In this document: piece by piece, positions 21,524 to 30,781 of the stretch | How the letters are laid out: each line of letters opens with the position of its first letter | Position numbering within the stretch: position 1 is the stretch's first letter | Origin: Tritrichomonas musculus | Lineage: Eukaryota > Parabasalia > Tritrichomonadida > Tritrichomonadidae | NCBI GenBank assembly: GCA_039105265.1 | Contig: JAPFFF010000014.1 | Coordinates: 1,426,001-1,490,000, forward strand | Reading direction: 5' to 3' | DNA: 64,000 bases | Position numbers and translations under genes: made by a program | The notes under the pieces: model-generated | Database searches by the model: none | What the model was told of the DNA's origin: nothing | Seen by the model: only the letters and a program-made list of their open reading frames with translations

Positions 21524-21962
21524 TAAACCCTATTAAATTGTTTTCATCTCTTATTCAATTTTTCGAAAAAAAATTGAATATTTTTATTCAATATTTTGAA
21601 TGATTATTTGAGGTTTTTATTAAAAAGTAGCTATCGGGGGATGAAAATTATTTTTTTTAAAAATCAAAAGTATTCAATTTATATTAGTAAAAAAAAATTG
21701 AATAAAAATGAAAATTTTTATTAAATCATGCGAATAGTTTAAAATGGAAACCTTAAACCTCCCTGGCTAGCTTAGCTACTACAGATGAATGCATTTGATC
21801 TTTTTGTTGCCTACTCTAATGACAAATATAAAGTTTTGTCTCTGGCTGCTTTTTCTTGAAACCAAAAATAAAAATGGCAAAACCGAATAAAAAAAAAATT
21901 GAAAGAAAAAAGCAAAATCTTTCAATTTTGAATAAGAGATGAAAAAGATTTAATTGAGTTTA
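21524..21962 (+). mobile_element. E4: ~440-bp inverted-repeat element nested in E1 right
   Basis: It has a perfect 18-bp inverted repeat TTTTCATCTCTTATTCAA (21541-21558 and 21928-21945). The symmetry extends outward imperfectly to about 21524 and 21962 (TAAACCCTATTAAAT against TAAACTCAATTAAAT). The left E1 copy lacks this DNA at the corresponding place near 6880, though the junction is not clean and I see no convincing target duplication. There is no gene inside. A segment of ordinary complexity (21750-21850) contains GCCTACTCTAATGACAAATA. Confidence 0.65.
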
Positions 21963-22104
21963 AATTATCGTTCAATTTGTCAACTTTTTGAATTATTTTT
22001 ATACTTTGATATTTTTCTTTCATTTGTCGATAAATCGATTTATTTCTGTGTATTTACACCACTTCTATCAAACATGTAAAAACGTTTAGAATTAAAATTC
22101 GTAC

Positions 22105-22756
22105 AAACGTAATAAAACGCAAAAGTTTCAAAAAAACGTATTTTCCAAAATTCATTTATTTTTAACAATTTTGTTTTTTATATGAATGAATAATAATATA
22201 TTTTTTAAGTAAAATATTTATAATATTATATTTAAGATAAAAACATAATTTTACGAATTATTTTGCAAGATAATTGTATTTTTTAAATGATCGTTATACT
22301 CTCAATTTTATTTTCATTATTCGTCTTCGAGACTGATCTATTTTATGATGCTTAAATTTGTCCTTAGGAGATAAAACAAATATGTTAAAATCTGACCTAT
22401 TGGCACATAGGATTTTGGATTATTATTTTCTTTGAATTTCATAACTTTTTGAATGCTTTCATTGAATTATTCAGATTTTTTTGAACATTTTTAAATTAAC
22501 ATTGATTGATTATAAATAAAATAAAATAACTTTTCATATATTACTTATTTGTTAAAACTCTTTATTTTTATTTTTTGTTTGTTTTTATTTGAGAAAAACG
22601 TAGATAATGTAAAAAAAATCAATGTTTTGCAATTATCTTTGGAATGTATGTCACAAATTTTAAATTTATTACTTTATTAATTTTTATATATGATGTATAA
22701 TAACATATATAACGCATTAACATTTTTGAAGAAAATAGTTTCGTTTTATCACGTTT
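22105..22756 (+). mobile_element. E3: 652-bp inverted-repeat element nested in E1 right, 8-bp duplication
   Basis: The ends are AAACGTAATAAAACG and, on the opposite strand, AAACGTGATAAAACG. A perfect 8-bp duplication ATTCGTAC flanks it (22097-22104 and 22757-22764). The left E1 copy has the uninterrupted site, there read as AATCGTAC on the opposite strand at 3536-3543, immediately next to the TTAA used by the 3.2 kb transposon. It has no gene. The duplication length suggests hAT-like mobilisation. Confidence 0.8.
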
Positions 22757-22955
22757 ATTCGTACGTTAGTTCTGAAAAGTTAAACTTTTTGATAACTTAG
22801 ATTTTTAAAACATGAATAATGTTTTTCCCCTACGATTGATTTTTTTTTGGTCTATATAAAACTTGCTTAAAAACCAATATACTATATAATATTTCAATAT
22901 GAAGTCGAAACGACGATTTTCAATAACCGCCAAAGTCGTGCTCTTTTGAAATAAT

Positions 22956-23452
22956 TTAAAATTTGATTGCCAACAATATTATTATAGCTAGTTATCTTTT
23001 TTTGCACAAAAACGTTAAATTTTATAAAGGTGATGGCGCCCTCAAAATAATAGTTTTGATTATTTAAGAATTTGATTTTAATATACATTGCATTATTAAT
23101 ATCCATTATTAATTATTATTCATTATATGTTAAATTGATTGATCAAAGAATCAATTCTTATTTCATAAATTATAGATTAGAATAGTTTATGAATTCAAAC
23201 TACATTGTAGTTACTACAAAATAATTAATATTTCATTGATTAGGAAGTGAAAATAATAGGAAGCAAGTATCTTCTTTAAGTGCTTTTTCTTTGAGCATTT
23301 CAATTTCCATTATTTGAATAATATTATTGAAAAAAATGTGAAAGAAAAAATAAAATTAGTCCTTTTTGATTTGATTTATTACAATTAAGGCAAATTGAAT
23401 TCAATGTTAATACCAATTCTAATTGAAAAATATAAAGAAGAAAAGAATCGCT
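22956..23452. other. Intergenic stretch, nothing seen
   Basis: Non-coding AT-rich DNA between the right E1 copy and the 3' end of the next gene. No repeat or RNA gene was recognised. Confidence 0.5.
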
Positions 23453-25285
23453 TTATTGCTCTTCTTCTTCTTCAACTTTTGAATCTGACATAGATAATGA
23501 ATCATCATTGAATTGGGTTTTGAGTTCTTTTATTTCTTGAGTTATTGAAGAATGCTTATCACTCAAAGTGTTGAGCTTCTTGCCGATGTCCTCGATCTGT
23601 TTTGACTTTGCTTCGCTATCTTCAAGTACTTTATCAGTCAAAAGTTGAATTTTTTGCTTGAGAACTTCAAATTGTTTTTCATTTGATGATGCTTCATCAT
23701 TTCCTCCGGCAACTGAAGATGAGTTTGAAGAGCGGCGTTGATTATTCAGAGCCTGAAGATCATTTAAATTATTACTAATTCCATTATTATAATTGTTGTA
23801 CAAAATGTTGTCTGTTGGTGGTAATGGAGTGGAAAATTGTGTTGAAGGCATATAAAGTGATGTTGATCCACCATTCATATAGGCTTTTCGAAGAGGACTG
23901 CTTGGGGGGAGCATTTCTTGAAGGCGTCTATCATCTTTTAAGTGTTCAATTTGGACTTCCATAACTTTAATTTTCGTTGCTTGTTGCTCATTAACTGAAC
24001 GAAGTTGGGCTAATTCTTTAGACATTTGGCGTTTTTTATTTTTCTTACTTTCAAATGTTTTAATTTGTTCATTTTTATCTTCAAGATCGAGTTGGAGTCT
24101 TTGAATCTGTGTCTTTAAATCTTTTACTTCGTTATTTCCTTTGGAGTAAAGATCAAGAGCAGATGTTTTTTGCTTTTCAAGAGTTTCAATTTGAGATTGA
24201 ACTCTATCCAAACTAGTTTGCAAATCGTCATTTCTTGCCTTCATTAGATCATATGAATTTTGGCTATTGGCAACTTGTGTTGTTAAATCACGAACTTTTT
24301 TATTGAGTGAATCATTTTCTTGGCGAGAATTGTCGAGTTCTTTAATAAGTTCATCGATTTGTGTCTTTTGCTTTTTAAGTTTACTTTTCAATTTCTTATC
24401 TGGTACCTTTAGTCTTGATATTTCTTCTTCTTGCTCTGAGATTTTTTGTTCGTTTTTCTCAATCTTTGCTTTCAGGTCTTCATTTTCGCTTTTGAGATCG
24501 CTGTTTTCAGATTTGACCTTTGATATTTTAGAATTTGATTGGTCAACTTGATTTGTTAGAGTTGAGATCTGGTCTGATAAAGTTTTGATTTCATTTTGGA
24601 ATTGAAGACTTTTAGTAGAATACTTTGAAGTCTGTTCCCCTTTATCTGCGTTGGCTTTTTCTACTTCTTCCTTTAACTTTTGATTTAATTCAGTTAAGCT
24701 TTGCTTATCATCTTCAAGTGCTTTCTTCTCAGTCTCAAGCCTATTAATTTGTCTCTTTGATGATTTTTTTTGTTCTTCAGATTCGTTTTTCAAAGATTCG
24801 TAATCGTTTTTTAGCTTTGTATAATCGGTCAATAACTTCGAGTATTGAAGTTGTTGATATGATGGATTAAATTGAGCTGGGTACAAACTCTTCTGTGTTT
24901 TGTTTGATTTCTGAGAAGGTTTTGACGTAATTGGAGTGACAGCTTGTTGTGGTGGAGAAGGCGATGTTGAAAAGATATTTTGCTGTGTCAAACTAGACTG
25001 TTGTAATTGTTGATTTGATGGTTGATTTTCATCTCTGAGGTAATTATAATTATAATCTGTTTGTTCTAGAGATTGTCCTTGTGGCTCCATTTGCCCAATT
25101 GTATTTGTATTGATATTGTTGGTATTGCTTTGGTATATAGAATATTGGTTGTATTGATTTGATTGGTTTGAATTTCCATAAAGTTGTTGCATTGGGGTTT
25201 TAGAAGGTGAAAAGCTTGTATCATTGTATGGTGGATAAAGTGAAGTACTTAGCGGTTTTTGCAATGGAGACTGAGATGGGCGCAT
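23453..25285 (-). CDS. Long coiled-coil protein with Gln/Asn/Pro-rich head
   Basis: A 610-residue protein of unknown function. Residues 1-140 are low-complexity Ser/Gln/Asn/Pro/Tyr. Residues about 140-455 form a nearly continuous coiled coil rich in Lys, Glu and Gln, without enzyme motifs. A Ser/Asn-rich break (about 460-530, PPSSPLRKAY...) is followed by a second short coil and an acidic C-terminus (SKVEEEEEQ). Such layout is common for cytoskeletal or Golgi scaffold proteins, but nothing specific identifies it. The ATG at 25285 (MRPSQSPLQKPL) is the first in frame, and the frame is unbroken. Confidence 0.8.
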   Translation of the reverse strand: MRPSQSPLQKPLSTSLYPPYNDTSFSPSKTPMQQLYGNSNQSNQYNQYSIYQSNTNNINTNTIGQMEPQGQSLEQTDYNYNYLRDENQPSNQQLQQSSLTQQNIFSTSPSPPQQAVTPITSKPSQKSNKTQKSLYPAQFNPSYQQLQYSKLLTDYTKLKNDYESLKNESEEQKKSSKRQINRLETEKKALEDDKQSLTELNQKLKEEVEKANADKGEQTSKYSTKSLQFQNEIKTLSDQISTLTNQVDQSNSKISKVKSENSDLKSENEDLKAKIEKNEQKISEQEEEISRLKVPDKKLKSKLKKQKTQIDELIKELDNSRQENDSLNKKVRDLTTQVANSQNSYDLMKARNDDLQTSLDRVQSQIETLEKQKTSALDLYSKGNNEVKDLKTQIQRLQLDLEDKNEQIKTFESKKNKKRQMSKELAQLRSVNEQQATKIKVMEVQIEHLKDDRRLQEMLPPSSPLRKAYMNGGSTSLYMPSTQFSTPLPPTDNILYNNYNNGISNNLNDLQALNNQRRSSNSSSVAGGNDEASSNEKQFEVLKQKIQLLTDKVLEDSEAKSKQIEDIGKKLNTLSDKHSSITQEIKELKTQFNDDSLSMSDSKVEEEEEQ

Positions 25286-26013
25286 AAGACTGATTTTCGA
25301 ATATTATGTAATTGAAAATCAATACTTTATTTAAAATTGAAAAAGATGTTAATTAGAACCGTTTAAATAAATCACTCTCAATTTCGATTCTTCTTCCTAA
25401 TAAAATAAACGGAAAAAAGTGGGGAAATAAAGTATTCAAACATATAAAGAAATGTGATATGAAAAGATTTGTCTATGAAAGCAAAGATTTGAATAAAAGA
25501 GTTCTCATATTTAAATAAAATGATTTTTTATTTTAATTCCATTTATTTTATTTCAAATTATCATCACTTTATTAAATTTCTTTATCAATATTGAATTTTT
25601 AGAAAAAAATAATATCGTTCATAAACTTTTTCTTACAACTTAAAATTTCTAATTTGCATGTGTGTAATCAGCCATTATTTATTTATTCAAAAAAATGATC
25701 AAATAATATTATTTATCTCAAATATAACGATAGGAAAACATTCACATTGAAAATCAAAGGGGATATGTAGTTTTATGATAAATTTCATATGAATTGTATA
25801 GCAATCATTTGCTAAAGATCTTATTAAATTATAAAATAATATATTTTAATTTTAAATTTATAATAAAAAAAAATATAAATATCATGGTTTATTATTATTA
25901 TTAATTGAAATATGTTCAATTTAGAGGTATATAGTATGTTAAGTGAAAAGATATGATAAAATTTTCTTTCTTGAATTTTTGTGATAAATATCGATTTTTC
26001 ATTTAAAAATACA
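25286..26013. other. Intergenic stretch between divergent genes
   Basis: 728 bp of AT-rich DNA holding the 5' flanks of two divergent genes. Apart from the initiator-like motif at its right end I see nothing. Confidence 0.5.
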
Positions 26014-26019
26014 TCACTT
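26014..26019 (+). promoter_or_regulatory. Trichomonad-type initiator (Inr)
   Basis: TCACTT with its A 14 nt upstream of the ATG at 26030. It fits the Trichomonas initiator consensus TCA(+1)Y(T/A)(T/A), which normally lies within about 20 nt of the start codon and directs transcription there. Confidence 0.6.
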
Positions 26020-26029
26020 CATTTTCTCA

Positions 26030-26827
26030 ATGTCAAATATACAGATTTCGATCACCAAAAAGAAAGATGTAAATGATTACATCAATTATGCACTCGAATT
26101 CATTCCATGCGCATCTTTTCTCTTTTCATTGATCGGATGTTTCGCAAGCAATGATTCAACATTTGTTTTCTGTTTCACATACATTTTAATCCTTGCTTAC
26201 CATGGCCTTCGTATTTACCTTACTGCAACAAACAAAAGCTTCTTTGGAAAGAAGACATCAAATGATCAACTTATTAAAAGAATTTGGCTAGGAAAGCATA
26301 TTCACATTGCTCTTCTCGCTCTTGCTTTAATGCTTTTCCATTGCAACCCACTTGTATTCTTTGTCGCCTATGTATTGTACTCTGTTAGAAAGGCTGTTAG
26401 AACATTCCAAACCTATGTTGGACCAAGAGTTGGTGATATGAAAGGGCAAATTGACAGCTTTGCTAAGGCAGTTTGTGAAAATGAAAATGTCAAACGTGCA
26501 CGTGGATGTGTTTGTGTTATATCTGCTCCATATATCTTCTTTGCAGCATTATTCACATTCAGATTCAGCTACTTCCTTGTATTTGTAATTTATGTTTTCA
26601 ACAATACACTCTATGGACTTATGGGAGATGATCAACAAAAATGGGCTTACAACCAAATCTACCAAATCTTATTAAATGCCACAAAAGATAATGCTCAACT
26701 TAGAGATACTCTTAAGAAAGTCGTCGAACAACTTTCAAAGGTTAAAGACTTTGCAAAGACACTTTACCCAATTCCACAAAATGCCTTGGAAACAGTCCAA
26801 GCTGGTATCAAAAATTTGCAAAAGTAA
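26030..26827 (+). CDS. Multi-pass membrane protein, possibly TMEM33/Pom33- or reticulon-like
   Basis: A 265-residue protein with about four hydrophobic segments: roughly 20-65 (a pair: FIPCASFLFSLIGCF and FVFCFTYILILAYHGLRIYL), 90-118 (IHIALLALALMLFHCNPLVFFVAYVLY) and 158-195 (a pair). The C-terminal 65 residues are soluble and helical, with an amphipathic KKVVEQLSKVKDFAKTL stretch. Paired long hydrophobic hairpins followed by an amphipathic tail are reminiscent of ER-shaping proteins such as TMEM33/Pom33 or reticulons (inference, weak). Codon use is richer in C-ending codons than in most neighbours, which suggests high expression. The start is supported by the Inr 14 nt upstream. Confidence 0.75.
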   Translation: MSNIQISITKKKDVNDYINYALEFIPCASFLFSLIGCFASNDSTFVFCFTYILILAYHGLRIYLTATNKSFFGKKTSNDQLIKRIWLGKHIHIALLALALMLFHCNPLVFFVAYVLYSVRKAVRTFQTYVGPRVGDMKGQIDSFAKAVCENENVKRARGCVCVISAPYIFFAALFTFRFSYFLVFVIYVFNNTLYGLMGDDQQKWAYNQIYQILLNATKDNAQLRDTLKKVVEQLSKVKDFAKTLYPIPQNALETVQAGIKNLQK

Positions 26828-27475
26828 AATAATATATAATTTTATTCATTATTCTTTTTTAAATAATTCCTTTTTTTTTATGTTATATTTGGAAGAAAAA
26901 GATTTCGCATAATATCAAATCTTTTTTGTCTAACTTTGCAAATAAAATTGTTCTAAATCAGCATATTTTTTATCCATCTATTTGGTAAAGATCATATAAA
27001 GCTTTGCAATTAGCTTTTTGAAAAAAAAATATTGTAATCTTACTCGAATTCTCTTACAAAATTCTTTCATATGATTTCTATAATTTTTAATTTATATATT
27101 TAGAATATAATATCTAAAATATATAAATTTTATTTGTTCTTCTTGAAGATATTAAAATTTTAATTTTTTAAAATAAAAATTTAATTGAAAATTAATTCAA
27201 TTTTCATTCAATATTATCAAAAAGTTTAATCTTTATCCAAAAATTTGTGTGCTAGAAAATTAATTATAAAATATGAATATCTCAATAATAATCATGAAAA
27301 ATTGATATTATTTCATTTTATAATTTATATAACCATATATATTATTAATTTTAATGATAAATTTTATGTAAATAAATTGAATTTTTAAAAATTCTTCACC
27401 AATTTATACACTCAACCTCTCTTACCATTAACTCTGTTATATCTCATATTAACTTCATACCCATCTGGTATTGTC
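26828..27475. other. Intergenic stretch, nothing seen
   Basis: Very AT-rich DNA downstream of the membrane-protein gene, with no gene, element end or RNA recognised. Confidence 0.5.
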
Positions 27476-29237
27476 TTAATATCGATTCCATAATAGTTGT
27501 ATAGATCTCTTTTTGGTAGTAAATTCTATATCAATGTTAGGTTCATTAACGATATGTTCATCAACGACATGTTCATTAACGATATGTTCATCAACGATAG
27601 GTTCATTAACGACATGCTCGTCAACGACAGATTCATCAACAACAGTATCATCAACGATAGGTTCATTAACGACATTTTCATCAACGATAGGTTCATTAAC
27701 TGGTTCATCAACGATAGGTTCATCAACAGATTCATCATCATCAACTGGTTCATCATTCTCTTCGAGAACTTCAATTTGTGAATCGTCATCATCAGCAGAT
27801 TTACCGAATCGTACACGACCAAACTCATATAATGCGACATTCCAACCTGTTTTACTCATACAATTCCATGCTCTATCACGCAGTTCGTTTAAGTATCTCT
27901 CATATCTGTTGTTCGGTATCGAGTACTTTCTCTTGTTCAAATGCTTTCCATATCGAACATATACATATACATCCGAGTTTCGACCTAGAAACTGTTTAAC
28001 ACTGGACACAGTATCGATATATGTTTGGACGAATATAGATAGATGAGGTAGATATAATAACATCAACATTTTCATCGAACAAACCATCTTCATTCAACTT
28101 AACCTCTTTGCTATCACCTGTATATAACGCAACCTTGTATCTATCTTTCAACATCTCTTTCAATAAAGTACATTGTTTCTTATCTTCGATCTTAATTAAT
28201 ACTTTATCGTAGTTCATTCGCTTTGTATCGATTAAGTTAACTATCTCAGCTCGTTGTTCATCAGCATCTGGTATCAACTTGTTAACGTATATATTTCGAT
28301 TGTATCTCTTATCGATACATGGATTAACGATTATGTAATCTCTAAAACACGCGAAGTGTTTAATATCGTCAGCAGTAGCACTTATCAACGCAACTCGATC
28401 GAACTCTTTAGTAATCTCAATCAATCCAATATGTTGTAGTAACATATGTGCTTCGTCAATCACTAGAAAATAATCTAATCGTTGTTCGTTCATGTAATAT
28501 TCTTCAATTAGATCACCTAGACATTTCGAGGCTGTGTTGTATGTAGTAATAATCACATTAACTTCATTGTGTACAGCTTTGTGAAACTCTTTAAACGCAT
28601 TATCGTTAACACACAACCGAATGGAATTAACATCCATATCACTCAACTTGGTATAGAACTCTTCAGCGATATTCACTGTTGGAACTATTACCATAAACCT
28701 CTCTGTACTATGCGATGCAATCCATTTACGAATCGCTGTCGATTTACCAGAACCGATTGGAGCTTCACAGATGAACTTCTTAGTCAGGATTTGTTTAGTG
28801 ATCTTACGTAAATCATATTTGTTGTGATCCATACAATAATAATCTTCATAATCCATATAATCGATTACATTGCCATACTCATCACAAAGTTCTAGTTCAT
28901 CATCGATATCTACTGGTGGTTCACCACTAGTTAGATGTTTAATCGTTGTTTCATCATCTAATCTTTTGCCGTTCTTATCGAAGTAACCTTCACACTGTAT
29001 AGTGTATAATCGTTCAGGGATCTCATCAAACATCTGCCATCGAATATATGACGGATCTTGGACTTCTTCTGGTGTTGGTATTGGTTCGATTTGTTGTTTC
29101 AATGGATCATCGTCATCACGGAAATCATTTATAGATATGGATTTCATACTTTCATATACTTGATCGTATAACATAGTGTTCAGAGTCATTGGTTTCATTC
29201 GGATAAAATTTTCATTTAATTCACATACCAAACCCAT
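27476..29237 (-). mobile_element. Broken SF2 (DEAH-type) helicase gene, possibly from a large virus-like element (fossil)
   Basis: The remains of a superfamily-2 helicase. The N-terminal part has a Walker A motif in EAPIGSGKSTAIRKW, a DEAH box in LVIDEAHMLLQ and the motif III equivalent SATADD. The C-terminal part ends in an acidic tail of short repeats. DEAH/origin-binding-type helicases of this kind are carried by large DNA viruses and virus-like elements in protists; the host's own helicases are usually longer and better conserved. Base use (many CGA and ATC codons, less AT-biased) differs from neighbouring genes, supporting a foreign source (inference). It looks broken, with about one break. 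No capsid, polymerase or integrase gene is seen nearby, so if it derives from a virus-like element only this piece remains here. Confidence 0.5.
27540..27755 (-). repeat. 15-bp tandem repeat encoding acidic pentapeptides
   Basis: About 13-14 units of a 15-bp repeat (TTCATCAACGATAGG-like as read on the + strand). It encodes alternating VDEPI/VNEPI-type pentapeptides in the tail of the helicase relic. The units are diverged from each other by only a few bases. Confidence 0.85.
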
Positions 29238-29867
29238 TGTTTATACATTTAGTCATTCATTATATGCTACAATAGTCATTCATTATCTACCACTATTAGT
29301 TCTACTTTATTGGACACAATCTCGATAATGTTGTATATGAGTATTGCTATGGAAATGTTTAGAAACGGTTTCATATTAATATAGCCGATTTCGCCTATTA
29401 TAATAGTTTATTTAGCCATTATTTTAGGTTATCGCTATTAGAATTGTCATATATAGACATATATCTATAGTCTTGTGCCACAAGTAGCACTAAATTAAAT
29501 ACAAAACAGCTGATTTTTGGGGGGTTTTCGTCAATTAAATTAGCTGTCACGCGACTGTGGCGGGTATATATACTAATTTGGTCGATTATGACAAAAATGT
29601 CAATTTTTGGTAGACTGAATGAATTAGAGCTAGGGGAGTGAGCGAAGCGAACGTGGGCGTAAGATACGTAGTATCTGTAGCACCCCCTAACATAGCTACT
29701 GCCCATGGTGAGGTGATAAAGTGTGCAATAGTGGAACCTACCATATACTACTCGTGTTGTTTTATTCATTTCATTATATGTGTTATTAGGCAATTTTTTT
29801 TTTTTTTTAAATCTCTTATATCGTTTGTTTTGCATTGAATAGCTCCTCCCATTTTTATTTTCCTATA
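29238..29867. other. 5' flank of the helicase relic, compositionally distinct
   Basis: Markedly less AT-rich than the host intergenic DNA, with a stretch GTGAGCGAAGCGAACGTGGG near 29637 and a TTTATTAGC/CTATTA-type short repeat around 29380-29440. It probably belongs to the same foreign element as the helicase. No gene or matching inverted end was recognised. A short poly-T lies near 29796-29808. Confidence 0.45.
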
Positions 29868-30341
29868 GACTTGTTATTCTCCGATTCTCGAGATCGATAA
29901 TTGATTGACTTTTTGATATCGATACATATATATACACAGATTCTCGAGATCGATTTCAGAGATCGAGAATTTTTTCTCAGTTTTTGATATCAGAATTTTC
30001 AATTAAACTTTTTGATAAATATATGATCGTTATTTATTCTCAAATATTTCATAAAAAAGAATGCATTTTTTTGATTTTAATCTTAAAATAAACATCAATA
30101 CATTCTATTATTTATTTTTAGATATAATTAAATCACAAATACCAATTATAAAAAAAGATAAATCTGTTTGAGATCTCGAGATCTCGGTAATTGATATCAA
30201 GTTTAAAATTATTTTCATATCACATTTCATATCTGATATCTTGATAATTGATAATCTCGATATCAGATTTGTAAACTGATAATCGAGTATCAGATGTAAA
30301 AAAGTGACGTTTTTGATATCGATTCTTAAAATAACAAGTCT
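29868..30341 (+). mobile_element. Palindrome-rich ~470-bp inverted-repeat element
   Basis: The ends match as TAGACTTGTTATT on both strands (29868-29880, and the reverse complement ending near 30341), followed inward by related ATTCTCGAGATCGAT / AATCGATATC sequences. The interior holds many self-complementary units: TCTCGAGA, ATCGAT, GATATC and AGATCTCGAGATCT. It has no gene. The flanks do not show a clear duplication longer than 1-2 bp. It is a small non-autonomous transposon by structure. Confidence 0.6.
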
Positions 30342-30781
30342 AATTTGAGGTTCATTTCCTTTTTTTGAAATTTGAAGAATATATACCTTTCATATCACAT
30401 TTCCAACTTACCGACACAATGATAATCTGTGGATATGCTTATTTAAATCATAATTCTAATTTCAATCTTCAAACTAACAGGTGAATTTGATAACTCATAT
30501 TTCATTTTTTACCGTTGTACGACACGTTATATTTTTCAAATGAGAGAATCTTTCAAAATTTAAAACAGTAATTCAATTTATACAAAATTTAATTGTCTTT
30601 TACGAAAATGAAATATGACAAAAGTAACGGTCATTTTTATTACATATATGACAATGTATAGTATTTGTATTTTAATTGTTTTTATTTTATTAACATATCC
30701 TCAGAAAATTTCTTCTATATTCAATATTGTGGAAAATAAACGTATATAAAATTTCTGAAAAATAATTAAACTTTTTTAAAA
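30342..30781. other. 5' flank of the kinase gene, nothing specific
   Basis: AT-rich DNA with one AACGG-type site near 30627 (GTAACGGTC). No gene. Confidence 0.45.

Larger units (their letters stand above)
20692..22946 (-). mobile_element. E1 right copy (inverted), with a perfect 9-bp target duplication and two nested insertions
   Basis: The inverted partner of 3347-9033. It starts AAAGGAGCACGGGTAACCG and ends, on the other strand, AAAGAGCACGACTTTGGCGG. A perfect 9-bp duplication TGAAATAAT lies at 20683-20691 and 22947-22955, the length typical of Mutator-like elements. Subtracting the insertions E4 (21524-21962) and E3 (22105-22756 plus one duplicated site) leaves about 1.16 kb, matching the left copy after removal of its own insertions. 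It has no coding capacity. It reads without interruption across the sites where the left copy carries the TTAA transposon and E2. Confidence 0.85.

Noticed and set aside
3347-22946. A single giant element with long terminal inverted repeats (Maverick-like) spanning both E1 copies
   Set aside because: The segment between holds ordinary host genes (phosphatase, SPEF1, SH3 protein), no polymerase, capsid or integrase is seen, and the right E1 copy has its own complete 9-bp duplication, so two separate small elements explain it better.
29630-29660. GAGCGAAGCGAACG as an RNA or regulatory element
   Set aside because: A short GC-rich stretch without a stable partner sequence; no evidence beyond composition.
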